A stretch of DNA of 64,000 bases, taken from the NCBI RefSeq assembly GCF_020866845.1, contig NZ_CP086594.1, forward strand, positions 3,252,001 through 3,316,000, in the 5' to 3' direction. The DNA is from Sphingomonas radiodurans (GTDB lineage Bacteria > Pseudomonadota > Alphaproteobacteria > Sphingomonadales > Sphingomonadaceae). Position 1 is the first letter of the stretch, and every line of letters begins with the position of its first letter. The notes beneath the pieces were generated by a model. That model did not search any database. It saw only the letters and a program-made list of their open reading frames with translations, and had not been told where the DNA came from. The position numbers and the translations under genes were made by a program. Positions 8,734 through 16,986 of this stretch are shown here, one piece after another.

Positions 8734-8789
8734 CCCCTCCCGCAGGCGGGAGGGGAGAAGAAAGGTGCCCCTCCCGCAAGCGGGAGGGG
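8734..8789. repeat. Two tandem copies of a CCCCTCCCGC palindrome
   Basis: Two near-identical 22-base palindromes, CCCCTCCCGC(A)GCGGGAGGGG type, lie at 8734-8755 and 8768-8789, 12 bases apart. The same unit recurs at 17709-17730 and 17790-17811. They fill the gap between convergent genes and may act as bidirectional terminators. Confidence 0.75.
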
Positions 8790-8800
8790 AAGAGGAGAAG

Positions 8801-9079
8801 TCAGCCCTGCAGCTGCTCGTGGTGGCGGATTACTTCGTCGATGATGAAGCGCAGGAATTTCTCGCTGAACTCGGGATCGAGTTCGGCCTCCTCCGCCAGC
8901 GCGCGCAACCGGCCGATCTGCGCCTCCTCGCGGCCCGGATCGGCGGGCGGCAGCCCGGCCTCGGCCTTGTAGCGGCCGACCGCCTGGGTCACCTTGAAGC
9001 GCTCGGCGAGCAGGCAGACGAGCGCGGCGTCGATATTGTCGATGCTCTTGCGATAGCCCCTCAGCACCTCGTCCGGCAT
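8801..9079 (-). CDS. Chorismate mutase (AroQ type)
   Basis: 92-residue all-helical chorismate mutase, converting chorismate to prephenate for phenylalanine and tyrosine synthesis. AroQ-type features are in the expected order: RKSIDNIDAAL in helix 1 (R10), an arginine at R27 in LLAERFKV, VGRYKAEAGLP with K38, and a C-terminal helix with DEVIRHHEQ. The start MPDEVLRGYR at 9079 is chosen; a longer frame to 9160 would run across the divergent polyprenyl synthase start. It is a stand-alone enzyme with no dehydratase or dehydrogenase fused. Confidence 0.88.
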   Translation of the reverse strand: MPDEVLRGYRKSIDNIDAALVCLLAERFKVTQAVGRYKAEAGLPPADPGREEAQIGRLRALAEEAELDPEFSEKFLRFIIDEVIRHHEQLQG

Positions 9080-9142
9080 TCGTGTCCTCCCATGGCCCCC
9101 GTGGTTGCGGCCTTGCGCCCGCGTCCGTAGAGGGTGTCGCAG

Positions 9143-10153
9143 ATGAGCGCCACCGTCCACCGCCTAGCCGGCCGCCAGCCGTCGCTGGATCCGATGATCC
9201 AGCTCGTCGCCGCCGACATGAACCTCGTGAATGCTGCGATCCTTGGTCGCATGCAGTCCGAAATCCCGTTGATCCCCGAGCTTGCCGGGCATCTGATCGC
9301 CGGCGGGGGCAAACGGATGCGCCCGATGCTTACGCTCGCGAGCGCGAAGCTGCTGGGCTATCCCGGCGCGCGGCATCATCGGCTGGCCGCGGCGGTAGAG
9401 TTCATCCACACCGCAACCCTGCTGCATGACGACGTGGTCGATGGATCCGATCTGCGGCGCGGCAAGCGCACCGCGAACATCATCTGGGGCAATCCGGCGA
9501 GCGTGCTGGTCGGCGATTTTCTGTTCTCGCGCGCGTTCGAGCTGATGGTCGAGGACGGCAGCCTGAAGGTGCTCAAGATCCTGTCGAACGCGAGCGCGGT
9601 GATCGCGGAGGGCGAGGTCAACCAGCTCACCGCCGCGCGCCGGGTGGATACAGGTGAGGATCGCTACCTCGAGATCATCAACGCCAAGACCGCGGCGCTG
9701 TTCGCCGCCGCCTGCCGCATTGCCGCGGTGGTGGCCGAGCGGCCCGAGGCGGAAGAAGCGGCGCTTGACGCTTATGGCCGCAACCTCGGCATCGCCTTCC
9801 AGCTGGTCGATGACGCGATCGACTATACGTCCGACGCGGGCACGATGGGCAAGGACGCGGGCGATGATTTCCGCGAGGGCAAGATGACGCTGCCGGTGAT
9901 CCTCGCCTATGCGCGCGGCAACGCCGAAGAGCGCAAATTCTGGAAGGATGCCGTCGAGGGGCGCCGCGACACCGATGACGATTTCGCGCACGCGGTCGAA
10001 CTGGTGCGGACGAGCCGCGCGGTCGACGATACGATCGCGCGCGCACGGCACTATGGCCAGCGAGCGATCGACGCGATCGGGCCGTTCGCCGGCGGCAAGG
10101 CGAAGGACGCGATGGTCGAGGCGGTCGAGTTCGCGGTGGCGCGGGTTTACTGA
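9143..10153 (+). CDS. ispB: Trans-polyprenyl diphosphate synthase (octaprenyl-type)
   Basis: Long-chain isoprenyl diphosphate synthase, probably making the ubiquinone side-chain precursor. The 336-residue protein has GGGKRMRP near the N-terminus, the first aspartate-rich motif LLHDDVVDGSDLRRG, and the second in QLVDDAIDY with GKDAGDDFREGK after it, all typical of the family. The start at 9143 lies behind AGAGGG; a GTG at 9134 is an alternative. The gene is divergent from chorismate mutase with only 63 bases between starts. Chain length (C40 versus C50) cannot be fixed by eye; sphingomonads usually make Q-10. Confidence 0.88.
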   Translation: MSATVHRLAGRQPSLDPMIQLVAADMNLVNAAILGRMQSEIPLIPELAGHLIAGGGKRMRPMLTLASAKLLGYPGARHHRLAAAVEFIHTATLLHDDVVDGSDLRRGKRTANIIWGNPASVLVGDFLFSRAFELMVEDGSLKVLKILSNASAVIAEGEVNQLTAARRVDTGEDRYLEIINAKTAALFAAACRIAAVVAERPEAEEAALDAYGRNLGIAFQLVDDAIDYTSDAGTMGKDAGDDFREGKMTLPVILAYARGNAEERKFWKDAVEGRRDTDDDFAHAVELVRTSRAVDDTIARARHYGQRAIDAIGPFAGGKAKDAMVEAVEFAVARVY

Positions 10154-10173
10154 GGGTCGAGGCGACCGGATTA

Positions 10174-10299
10174 TCCTCCCCTGCAAGGGTAGGGGGACCG
10201 CTCGCCGCAGGCGAGTGGTGGAGGGGTGTCGCGCTATCGAGCGGGCGACACCCCTCCGTCAGCGCGTGCCGCGCTGCCACCTCCCCTTGCAGGGGAGGA
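10174..10299. repeat. Large compound inverted repeat
   Basis: TCCTCCCCTGCAAGGG at the left and CCTCCCCTTGCAGGGGAGG at the right enclose further pairs, such as ACACCCCTCC and GGAGGGGTGT around a GCGCTATCGAGCG centre. It fills the gap between the convergent polyprenyl synthase and cation exporter genes. The element at 38363-38498 has a similar architecture. Confidence 0.7.
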
Positions 10300-10333
10300 A
10301 TGGGTGCAGTGCAATTTAGACGCTTGCAGCCGC

Positions 10334-11281
10334 CTAAACTGCCCCCGCCCGCTCCAGCCCGCACCGCGCTTCGCCCGTTTCCACCTGCAGCGTCGCATGG
10401 CCGATGCGGAAGTCGTGGTGGAGCATGTCCTGTGCCTCACGCAGGAAGGCGTCGCCGGGGTGGCCGGCGGGCATCAACAGGTGCGCGGTGAGCACGGGCT
10501 CGGTGGTCGACATCGGCCAAATGTGCAGATCGTGGACGTGAGCGACGCCGGGCAGGGCGGCGAGCGCCTCGCTGACGCGATCATAATCGATCGCGCGCGG
10601 CACGGCGGCGAGGCTCATCTCCACCGTCTCGCGCAATAGCCCCCAGGTCTGCCAGAAGATCAGCCCGGCGATCACCAGGCTGACGACCGGGTCGATCCAC
10701 CCGGCGCCGGTCGCCCAGATCGCGGCGCCGGCAAGCACCACGCCGGCCGACACCGCCGCATCGCCGAGCATGTGGAGATACGCGCCGCGGATGTTGACGT
10801 CGCCCTTGCGCCCGCGCGCAAAGAGCCAGGCGGTGACGCCGTTGATGACGATGCCGACTGCGGCGACCGCGGAGATCGTCAGTCCCGGGACGGGGGCGGG
10901 ATCGCCGAACCGGGTCACCGCCTCGAATGCGATTGCGCCTAGCGCCATCAGCAGCAGCAAGGCGTTGGCGAGTGCGGCGAGGATCGTCGAGCCCTTCAGC
11001 CCGTACGTGAAGCGCTTCGACGGCGGCGTGCGGGCGAGCGCCGCGCCGCCCCAAGCGACCGCGAGGCCAAGCACGTCGGACAGATTGTGCCCGGCGTCGG
11101 CGAGCAGCGCGACCGATCCGGTCCACAGCCCGGCGGAAGCCTCCGCAACGACATAGACGAGGTTAAGCGCGATCCCGATCGCGAAGGCGCGATCCCAGGT
11201 GGCGGGCGCGGCGTGGTGATGATGATCGTGGCCGTGGCCATGCGAATGAGCGTGCCCGTGGCCGTGATGCGCATGCGCCAT
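10334..11281 (-). CDS. CDF family cation efflux transporter (CzcD-like)
   Basis: Inner-membrane divalent-cation/proton antiporter, probably exporting zinc or cobalt. The 315-residue protein starts with a histidine-rich tail (13 histidines in the first 23 residues), then six membrane helices. The metal-binding HxxxD pairs are visible in LLADAGHNLSDVLGL and YLHMLGDAAVSAGV. The C-terminal domain contains HVHDLHIWPMSTTEPVLTAH. Metal specificity cannot be set from sequence, though the HD-HD arrangement favours zinc. It is a lone gene, with no ArsR- or MerR-type regulator adjacent. Confidence 0.92.
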   Translation of the reverse strand: MAHAHHGHGHAHSHGHGHDHHHHAAPATWDRAFAIGIALNLVYVVAEASAGLWTGSVALLADAGHNLSDVLGLAVAWGGAALARTPPSKRFTYGLKGSTILAALANALLLLMALGAIAFEAVTRFGDPAPVPGLTISAVAAVGIVINGVTAWLFARGRKGDVNIRGAYLHMLGDAAVSAGVVLAGAAIWATGAGWIDPVVSLVIAGLIFWQTWGLLRETVEMSLAAVPRAIDYDRVSEALAALPGVAHVHDLHIWPMSTTEPVLTAHLLMPAGHPGDAFLREAQDMLHHDFRIGHATLQVETGEARCGLERAGAV

Positions 11282-11342
11282 GGAGGTTGGTTAGCATTGG
11301 GGGTGGAGGACCGATAGGGTGCTTGCCGCACGCGTTCGATCG

Positions 11343-11434
11343 CCCTCACCCTTCCGCGCCTTTGGCGCTCCGTCCCTCTCCCGCTGGGAGAGGGAAGGGG
11401 CCCGCGACCCGTAGGGTCGTGGGAAGGGTGAGGG
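11343..11434. repeat. Inverted repeat with CCCTCACCCTTCC arms
   Basis: CCCTCACCCTTCC at 11343-11355 is exactly complementary to GGAAGGGTGAGGG at 11422-11434. Inner pairs include CGACCC/GGGTCG and CCCTCTCCC/GGGAGAGGG. It lies between the divergent CDF exporter and glycosyltransferase genes, an unusual position because a promoter is expected there. Confidence 0.7.
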
Positions 11435-11481
11435 TGATCTGCATGACGGAGGCTTAACCACCGTTCCGCTACACCGGCCGC

Positions 11482-12669
11482 ATGTTGCGCGTGCTGACGC
11501 TATCCTCTTTGTTCCCCGATGCGACGCGGCCGAACTTCGGCGTGTTCGTCGAGCGGCAGACGATCGGGCTCGCCGCGCTGGCGGAGGTGGAGTTGCGCGT
11601 GGTCGCGCCGGTGGGCCTGCCGCCGTGGCCATTGCGGCGGCACGCGCATTACCGCCCGCTCGCCGGGCTCCCGCCGGCCGAGACGTGGAAGGGGCTCGAC
11701 GCAATACGCCCGCGCTTCACCGTCTGGCCGGCGACGCAGGGGCGGTTCCACGTCGCGGCGCTCACGCGCGCGCTGGTGCCGGTGCTCGATCGATTGCGCG
11801 AGACGTTCGCGTTCGACGTGATCGATGCGTCGTTCTTCTTTCCCGACGGGCCGGCGGCGGTCGCGTTGGGCCGGCGCTATGGCGTGCCGGTATCGATCAA
11901 GGCGCGCGGGGCGGATATTCACCATTGGGGCTGCGCGTCGGCGACCGCGGCGCAGGTGCTGGCGGCGGGGCGCGAAGCCGACGGGCTGCTCGCAGTGTCG
12001 GCGGCGATGCGCGACGACATGGCTGCGCTCGGCATCCCGGCCGACAGGATTCGCGTCCATCACACCGGGGTCGACCTCGACCGCTTCGTGCCGATCGATC
12101 GCGTGGCGGCCAAGGCTCGGCTCGGCGTTGATGGACCGCTAATCGTGTCGGTCGGCGCGCTGATCCCGCGCAAGGGGCATGACATCGTAATCGAGGCGAT
12201 CGCGCATGTGCCCGGCGCGACGCTGCTGATCGCGGGCGAGGGGCCGGCGCGACCAGCGCTGGAGGCGCTGATCGCGCAGACCGGCGCGCGGGTGCGGCTG
12301 CTGGGATCAGTGCCGCACGACGATCTGCCGCAGCTGATCGCCGCGGCCGACGTGATGGCGCTCGCGTCGTCCTCCGAGGGGTTGGCGAACGCCTGGGTCG
12401 AGGCGTTGGCGTGCGGCACACCGATCGTGATCACGGACGCGGGGGGCGCGGCGGAGGTGGTGACCGGGCCCGCCGCGGGGCGGATCGTGGCGCGCGAACC
12501 GGGGGCGTTTGCGGGGAGAATCGGGGAGTTGCTGGATGCGCCGCCCGCTGCCGCGGCGACGCGCGACTGCGCGCGGGGGTTTACTTGGGACGCGAACGCG
12601 GCGGCGCTGCGGGACCATCTCGCGGGGTTGGTTGGCAGGGGAGATCCGAACGGGAATGTTGGTGGTTAG
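11482..12669 (+). CDS. Group 1 / GT4 family glycosyltransferase
   Basis: 395-residue retaining GT-B glycosyltransferase. The N-terminal half begins LRVLTLSSLFPDATRPNFG, as in GT4 enzymes. The C-terminal nucleotide-sugar domain has GALIPRKGHD, LLIAGEGP and the EX7E motif in SSSEGLANAWVEALACGTP. Donor and acceptor are unknown. No polysaccharide cluster surrounds it, so it may be a stand-alone envelope or exopolysaccharide enzyme. It converges with the next minus-strand gene, overlapping by 4 bases at the stops. Confidence 0.87.
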   Translation: MLRVLTLSSLFPDATRPNFGVFVERQTIGLAALAEVELRVVAPVGLPPWPLRRHAHYRPLAGLPPAETWKGLDAIRPRFTVWPATQGRFHVAALTRALVPVLDRLRETFAFDVIDASFFFPDGPAAVALGRRYGVPVSIKARGADIHHWGCASATAAQVLAAGREADGLLAVSAAMRDDMAALGIPADRIRVHHTGVDLDRFVPIDRVAAKARLGVDGPLIVSVGALIPRKGHDIVIEAIAHVPGATLLIAGEGPARPALEALIAQTGARVRLLGSVPHDDLPQLIAAADVMALASSSEGLANAWVEALACGTPIVITDAGGAAEVVTGPAAGRIVAREPGAFAGRIGELLDAPPAAAATRDCARGFTWDANAAALRDHLAGLVGRGDPNGNVGG

Positions 12670-13148
12670 CGGCCTCCGGTTTGCAAACCCGCGCGCCGCC
12701 AAACGGCTTTTCTCATTACTGCGTATTGCATTGCCCAGCTAAAGTCCGAGAAACCTGAAGCCGCGTAGCTAAGCGTTCGCTTCGAAAATTTACGATAGAT
12801 ACGGTCCATCAAACTCGTCGAGACTGGAGCCTCGAACAGAAGTATTCTGATCCGCTCGCCTCTACTCAGGTCAGCATCGCACATAGTCGTTTTCTGAACA
12901 CGATACTCGGCCTGCCGAGGCCCAAACCAAACCCGCGTCGGTCGGACGATGGAGACTGCCCCCACTTCATATCCGCCGTCCTTTACTACCACACCGTCGA
13001 TCGCAGCCGTCGCGTGGTTAAGTTGTTCCAGTGCAGCCTGCAGCCTCTGCTTGTCGTCAGCGTAACCGATAGGTTCACAAGCAAATGCACTCCCGGTGGC
13101 AAGGAGTGCGCCTGTGGCAGCGATCACGATCCGTCGCACGCTCGACAT
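12666..13148 (-). CDS. Hypothetical secreted protein
   Basis: 160-residue protein I do not recognise. The N-terminus (MSSVRRIVIAATGALLATGSAFA) is a clear Sec signal peptide with likely cleavage after AFA. The mature part begins CEPIGY and has only one further cysteine early on (TTMCDADL), suggesting a possible disulfide. It is rich in charged and aromatic residues, for example VRPTRVWFGPRQAEYRVQ. The start at 13148 is chosen for the signal peptide; a longer open frame to 13448 has no sensible N-terminus. Its base composition is less GC-rich than its neighbours. Periplasmic location is likely; function unknown. Confidence 0.65.
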   Translation of the reverse strand: MSSVRRIVIAATGALLATGSAFACEPIGYADDKQRLQAALEQLNHATAAIDGVVVKDGGYEVGAVSIVRPTRVWFGPRQAEYRVQKTTMCDADLSRGERIRILLFEAPVSTSLMDRIYRKFSKRTLSYAASGFSDFSWAMQYAVMRKAVWRRAGLQTGGR

Positions 13149-13347
13149 TGCGCGAGCATACGGCAGGACGTCGAAAACGCAGCCACGAATATCGGCTCTA
13201 CGTCGATAACGAACTGAGCACGGAGCTCGGCTATTGGGCGGGAGCCGCTCCCTCACGGTGAGTTTGTGGGTTGCAGGGGCGACATCGCCAGTCGCGACGG
13301 CCTCCACCATCATGCACCGGTGCCCGCGGGGAGGAGCCGGACACGGA

Positions 13348-13381
13348 AAGGCCGCGGCACCCCCCCGGATGCCGCGGCCTT
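13348..13381 (-). terminator. Probable ctrA terminator
   Basis: A 12-base perfect stem, AAGGCCGCGGCA with TGCCGCGGCCTT, encloses a G-rich loop and lies 24 bases downstream of the ctrA stop on the minus strand, followed by TTTCC. The T-run is short, so termination efficiency is uncertain. Confidence 0.65.
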
Positions 13382-13404
13382 CTCCCCGATACGCCGGGAG
13401 TTCG

Positions 13405-14103
13405 TCAGGCGACCTTGGCGGCCACCTCGTCGGGTTCGCGCAGCACATAGCCGCGACCCCAGACGGTTTCGATGTAGTTCTCGCCTTCGCATGCCATGCT
13501 CAGCTTCTTGCGCAGCTTGCAGATGAAGACGTCGATGATCTTGAGTTCGGGCTCGTCCATGCCGCCATAGAGATGGTTGAGGAACATCTCCTTCGTCAGC
13601 GTCGTGCCCTTGCGGAGCGACAGCAGCTCCAGCATCGCATATTCCTTGCCGGTCAGATGGACACGCGCGCCATCGACTTCGACCGTCTTAGCGTCGAGGT
13701 TCACCGCCAGCTTGCCGGTCTTGATCACCGACTGCGAATGGCCCTTCGAGCGGCGGACGACGGCGTGGATGCGCGCGACCAGTTCCTCGCGGTGGAACGG
13801 CTTGGTCACGTAATCGTCGGCGCCGAAGCCGAAGCTGCGGATCTTCGAATCCATCTCGTTGACGCCCGACAGGATCAGCACCGGCGTCGACACGCGGGCG
13901 ACGCGCAGGCGTTTGAGCACGTCATAGCCGTGCATATCCGGCAGGTTCAGATCGAGCAGGATGATGTCGTAATCGTACAGCTTGCCGAGGTCCAAGCCCT
14001 CCTCGCCAAGGTCGGTCGAATAGACGTTGAAGCCTTCGGCACCGAGCATCAGTTCGATCGCTTTCGCGGTCGTCGGCTCGTCCTCGATCAACAGCACCCG
14101 CAT
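13405..14103 (-). CDS. ctrA: Cell-cycle response regulator CtrA
   Basis: OmpR-type response regulator that controls the cell cycle, motility and gene-transfer functions in Alphaproteobacteria. The 232-residue protein has a receiver domain with the acidic pair in LLIEDE, phospho-acceptor D51 ([13 protein letters not shown]), and K in [12 protein letters not shown]. The DNA-binding winged helix includes [25 protein letters not shown]. Length and D51 match the Caulobacter family. The start [10 protein letters not shown] at 14103 is chosen over upstream in-frame codons. Autoregulation is suggested by the CtrA box at 14192-14206 and a GANTC site at 14157. The chain ends in small hydrophobic residues (KVA), compatible with regulated proteolysis. 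Confidence 0.96.
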   Translation of the reverse strand: MRVLLIEDEPTTAKAIELMLGAEGFNVYSTDLGEEGLDLGKLYDYDIILLDLNLPDMHGYDVLKRLRVARVSTPVLILSGVNEMDSKIRSFGFGADDYVTKPFHREELVARIHAVVRRSKGHSQSVIKTGKLAVNLDAKTVEVDGARVHLTGKEYAMLELLSLRKGTTLTKEMFLNHLYGGMDEPELKIIDVFICKLRKKLSMACEGENYIETVWGRGYVLREPDEVAAKVA

Positions 14104-14156
14104 GCGTCTTTCCCCCGTTTGCGAGCGCACCCCCTCCGAACAGGGGCGCCCCAAGC

Positions 14157-14206
14157 GATTCATTAACCAAACGACATCTGAACGCAAAAGGTTAATTAGA
14201 GATTAA
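14157..14206 (-). promoter_or_regulatory. ctrA control region: CtrA box, half-site and GANTC
   Basis: The exact CtrA consensus TTAA-N7-TTAA occurs at 14192-14206, 89 bases before the ctrA start and overlapping the stop codon of the upstream permease gene. A half-site TTAACCA is at 14163-14169. A GATTC (GANTC, the CcrM methylation site) is at 14157-14161. In Caulobacter, ctrA is controlled by CtrA itself and by CcrM methylation. The motifs are seen directly; their function here is inferred. Confidence 0.75.
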
Positions 14207-15297
14207 TCCAGCTTTTCTGCCGAGTCGCGCGGTGTGCCGGCGGCGGTGAACAAAGTGCGGTGACGGCGGCGTGGAATATCCTCGCCCAGCGTGTCGCGCA
14301 GGTACAGGCTGCGCACGAGCGTGTAGATCACCACCAGGATCGCAGCCGAGAAGAAAAGCCCAAACAGGCCGAACACCGCGCCGATGCCGAGGATCGCGAA
14401 CAGCGACACCGCGGGCGGGATGGCGATCACCCGGCTGGTGACGAACGGCGTGATGAAATTGGTCTGCACCACGCGGACGGCAGCGAACACGCCGACCGTC
14501 CACAGCACGTGGCTGACCGATTGCGTCGCCGCCAGCCCGAGCGCGGGCACCATTGCGGCGAGCGGCCCGACATAGGGGATGAATTCGCTGATCCCGGTCA
14601 GCAGGCCGAGCACCGCCGCAGACGGAACGCCGACCCACCACAGCCCGAGCCCGACGAGCACGCCCATCGTGGTCATCTGGATGAGCTGCGCGCGCAGCCA
14701 CAGCCGCAGTGTCGATGCGGTGTCGAGCAGCGCATCCTCCATCACCGCGCGCTTCGAGGGCGGCATCAGCAGCAGGAAGCCGCGCTCGTACACCTTGGGA
14801 TCGACCGCAAAGAAGATCGCACCGACCAGCACCAGCAAGGCGTTAAGCGCGAAGCGCCCCGCGCCCTCGGCGAGCCCGCCGATGTCCTGCGCGATCCGGC
14901 TCCCGGCGAAGGCGGCGCGCACCGCATCGACCACCTTCGCGCCGACCGGCGACTGCGCCAGCTGCCCGCCGATCTGGTTCAGCACGCCGGGCAGCCGCGT
15001 GACGAGCGCATTGGCCTGCGCGCGGAACTCGACCCCGAACAGCCAGCCCAGCAGCCCGATCATCGCCAGCACACTGAGGATTGCCAGCACCAGCGCCGGC
15101 CGCGAGGGCAGCCGCAGCCGATCCTCGTAAATCTCCGCAATGGCATGGATCACGATCGCGCCGAGCACCGCGCCGAATGCCAAGATCAGCAGGTTGCCGG
15201 TGGCGTAGATGATCGCGGCGAGCGCGGCGACGCCGAGCGTCAGGAACAATCGACGGACGTACCGCGCATCGTCGGCATCGGGGGACAGGCGGTTCAT
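14203..15297 (-). CDS. AI-2E family (PerM-like) membrane permease
   Basis: 364-residue integral membrane protein of the AI-2E/PerM transporter family, with about eight hydrophobic helices. Recognisable stretches include a paired N-terminal hairpin (LLILAFGAVLGAIVIH), the central VPSAAVLGLLTGISEFIPYVGP and the C-terminal FVTSRVIAIPPAVSLFAI. Members export or import diverse small molecules, some act as Na+/H+ antiporters, and autoinducer-2 transport should not be assumed. The start MNRLSPDADD at 15297 is preferred over in-frame ATGs at 15315 and 15333. It lies upstream of ctrA on the same strand, but ctrA has its own control region. Confidence 0.85.
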   Translation of the reverse strand: MNRLSPDADDARYVRRLFLTLGVAALAAIIYATGNLLILAFGAVLGAIVIHAIAEIYEDRLRLPSRPALVLAILSVLAMIGLLGWLFGVEFRAQANALVTRLPGVLNQIGGQLAQSPVGAKVVDAVRAAFAGSRIAQDIGGLAEGAGRFALNALLVLVGAIFFAVDPKVYERGFLLLMPPSKRAVMEDALLDTASTLRLWLRAQLIQMTTMGVLVGLGLWWVGVPSAAVLGLLTGISEFIPYVGPLAAMVPALGLAATQSVSHVLWTVGVFAAVRVVQTNFITPFVTSRVIAIPPAVSLFAILGIGAVFGLFGLFFSAAILVVIYTLVRSLYLRDTLGEDIPRRRHRTLFTAAGTPRDSAEKLD

Positions 15298-15337
15298 CGC
15301 GCAGGTACGCGGCATGTCCGCGCTTGGTTGCACCGGG

Positions 15338-15916
15338 TCAGGAGGCGGTGGTCTTCGGCGTTCTCGCGAGCCAGGCGTCGAGCGTAAGATCGGCGGTCGA
15401 GCAGGTCTCTGCGCTCATCCCGTTTGCCATGATCTCCAGCGCCCAGTGCGATCGCTCGCGCTCCTGCGATGCGACCGCGTCGCGCGGCACCCACAGATCA
15501 TATTCGCGCATGTGCGCATCCGCCGCGGTGAAGAGCACGCAGATATCGGCCGCCACACCAACGAGGATCAACCGCGAGACGTTCAGCCGCGGCAGCAGCG
15601 CAGGCAGTGTGGTCGCGTAGAAACCCGAGGATTCGGGCTTGATGACGAAATAGTCCTGCGGGCCGGGCTTCAGCGCCTGCGCGAATGACGCACCGCCGCC
15701 TTCACCGATCCAGGCGATGATGTCGCTCGGCTCGTCGTGCCAGCGGCCGTAATTGTCGTTGACGTAGATGACCGGCACGTCGCTCGCCGCGGCTTGCCGG
15801 CGGAGCGAGGCGATCGGCGCAACGAGGTCGGCGACCGCCTCCTTCAATCCACCACCGCCGTCGAAGTCGAAGGTGTTGAGAACATCGATGACGAGGATTG
15901 CGGCCGTGCTTGGCAT
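15338..15916 (-). CDS. Isochorismatase-family cysteine hydrolase
   Basis: 192-residue hydrolase of the isochorismatase/nicotinamidase fold. The catalytic triad can be placed as D in LVIDVLNTFDFD, a lysine in YFVIKPESSGF, and C in VAADICVLFTAADAH. The cis-peptide VGVAAD element precedes the nucleophile. The substrate (nicotinamide, an N-carbamoyl compound or another amide) cannot be decided. The start MPSTAAILVIDV at 15916 fits the family N-terminus. It is a single gene between the permease and the LysR regulator. Confidence 0.83.
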   Translation of the reverse strand: MPSTAAILVIDVLNTFDFDGGGGLKEAVADLVAPIASLRRQAAASDVPVIYVNDNYGRWHDEPSDIIAWIGEGGGASFAQALKPGPQDYFVIKPESSGFYATTLPALLPRLNVSRLILVGVAADICVLFTAADAHMREYDLWVPRDAVASQERERSHWALEIMANGMSAETCSTADLTLDAWLARTPKTTAS

Positions 15917-15969
15917 GCTCCGCTGGTAGCGGCCGCGCGTGCGGCGACAACGACTTGGATCAGTAGCGT

Positions 15970-16857
15970 TCAGTCGCGCAGGTGATCGGCGAGGAAGGCG
16001 ATCAGCGCCTCCACGCGTGCGGGCCGCAGCGGGCTCGGCGGGGTGAGCAGGTGCAGGCCGACCGGCGCGGCACGCCATTCGGGCAGCAGCTCGACCACCG
16101 CGCCTGTCTCCAGCGTATCGCCCAGGATGAACGCCGGCAGGCGCGTGATCCCGAGTCCGGCGACCAGCGCGGGGAGCAGCGCTTCGCCGCTGTTGGCCGA
16201 GATCGGCCCCTCGGCCTTGACCGACACCTCAACCCCGCCCGCACCGCGGAAGCGCCACGGGCCATTGATGTTGGTATAGCCGAGCAGCGCGTGATCGCCG
16301 AGCTGGCCCGGATGCGTTGGCGTGCCATGCGCCGCCAGATAGGATGGCGCCGCCACCAGATACGTCTGGATCGTGCAAAGCCGTCGCGCGCGCAGCGAGC
16401 TGTCGGGCAGTTCGGCGATGCGTAGCGCGATATCGAAGCCCTCGGCCACGATATCGACGCGCGCGTCCGACAGATGAAGGTCGATCTCGATCCCGGGATG
16501 CGCGGCGAGGAAGTCGGCAAGCAACGGCGCGATCTTGCCGACACCGAACGTCATCGGCGCAGCGAGCCGGATGCGGCCGGCCGGCGCGCTCGCCGCATCG
16601 CGTGCCGCTTCCTCGGCGACATGCGCAGACGCGAGGATCAGCGCGGCGTGCTCGGCGAGCGGGCGCCCCGCCTCAGTCAGCGCGAGCCGGCGCGACGTGC
16701 GGTGGAACAGCGACTGGCCGATATCCGCCTCGAGCCGCGAGACCGCCTTCGAGATCGTCGCCTTGCTGAGGCCCAGCGCGTCGGCGGCGGCGGTGAACGA
16801 GCGATGTTCGGCAACAGTGGCGAAGATTGCCCAGGCTTCGAGATCGGGCAGGCGCAT
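15970..16857 (-). CDS. LysR-type transcriptional regulator, divergent from pirin
   Basis: 295-residue LysR regulator. The N-terminal winged helix-turn-helix is clear (FTAAADALGLSKATISKAVSRLEADIGQSLFHRTSRRLALTEAG split over residues 21-64). The C-terminal effector domain starts with RIRLAAPMTFG and ends near the C-terminus. Divergent placement from the pirin gene, with about 130 bases between starts, is the classic layout for a LysR protein that controls its neighbour. The likely targets are pirin and wrbA. The inducer is unknown; a quinone or redox signal is a guess from the target genes. Confidence 0.9.
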   Translation of the reverse strand: MRLPDLEAWAIFATVAEHRSFTAAADALGLSKATISKAVSRLEADIGQSLFHRTSRRLALTEAGRPLAEHAALILASAHVAEEAARDAASAPAGRIRLAAPMTFGVGKIAPLLADFLAAHPGIEIDLHLSDARVDIVAEGFDIALRIAELPDSSLRARRLCTIQTYLVAAPSYLAAHGTPTHPGQLGDHALLGYTNINGPWRFRGAGGVEVSVKAEGPISANSGEALLPALVAGLGITRLPAFILGDTLETGAVVELLPEWRAAPVGLHLLTPPSPLRPARVEALIAFLADHLRD

Positions 16858-16986
16858 GCGTTTCCTCCACTCCCCCCGAACTGACTCGGGCCACGATGCT
16901 TAGTTTCGGCAACAATCCGTTTCAATCGTTTCTGTTTTCGTCGTGCGTCGCGCTTCCTATCTCCGTTTTAACAGATGGAGGTTCCA

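Noticed and set aside
8734..8789. Tandem palindromes considered as a short CRISPR-like array
   Set aside because: Only two units 12 bases apart, no regular spacers and no cas genes; other copies are scattered as single intergenic hairpins.
11282..11481. Possible promoter-embedded gene in the gap before the glycosyltransferase
   Set aside because: The gap is occupied by an inverted repeat and short open frames without ribosome binding sites.
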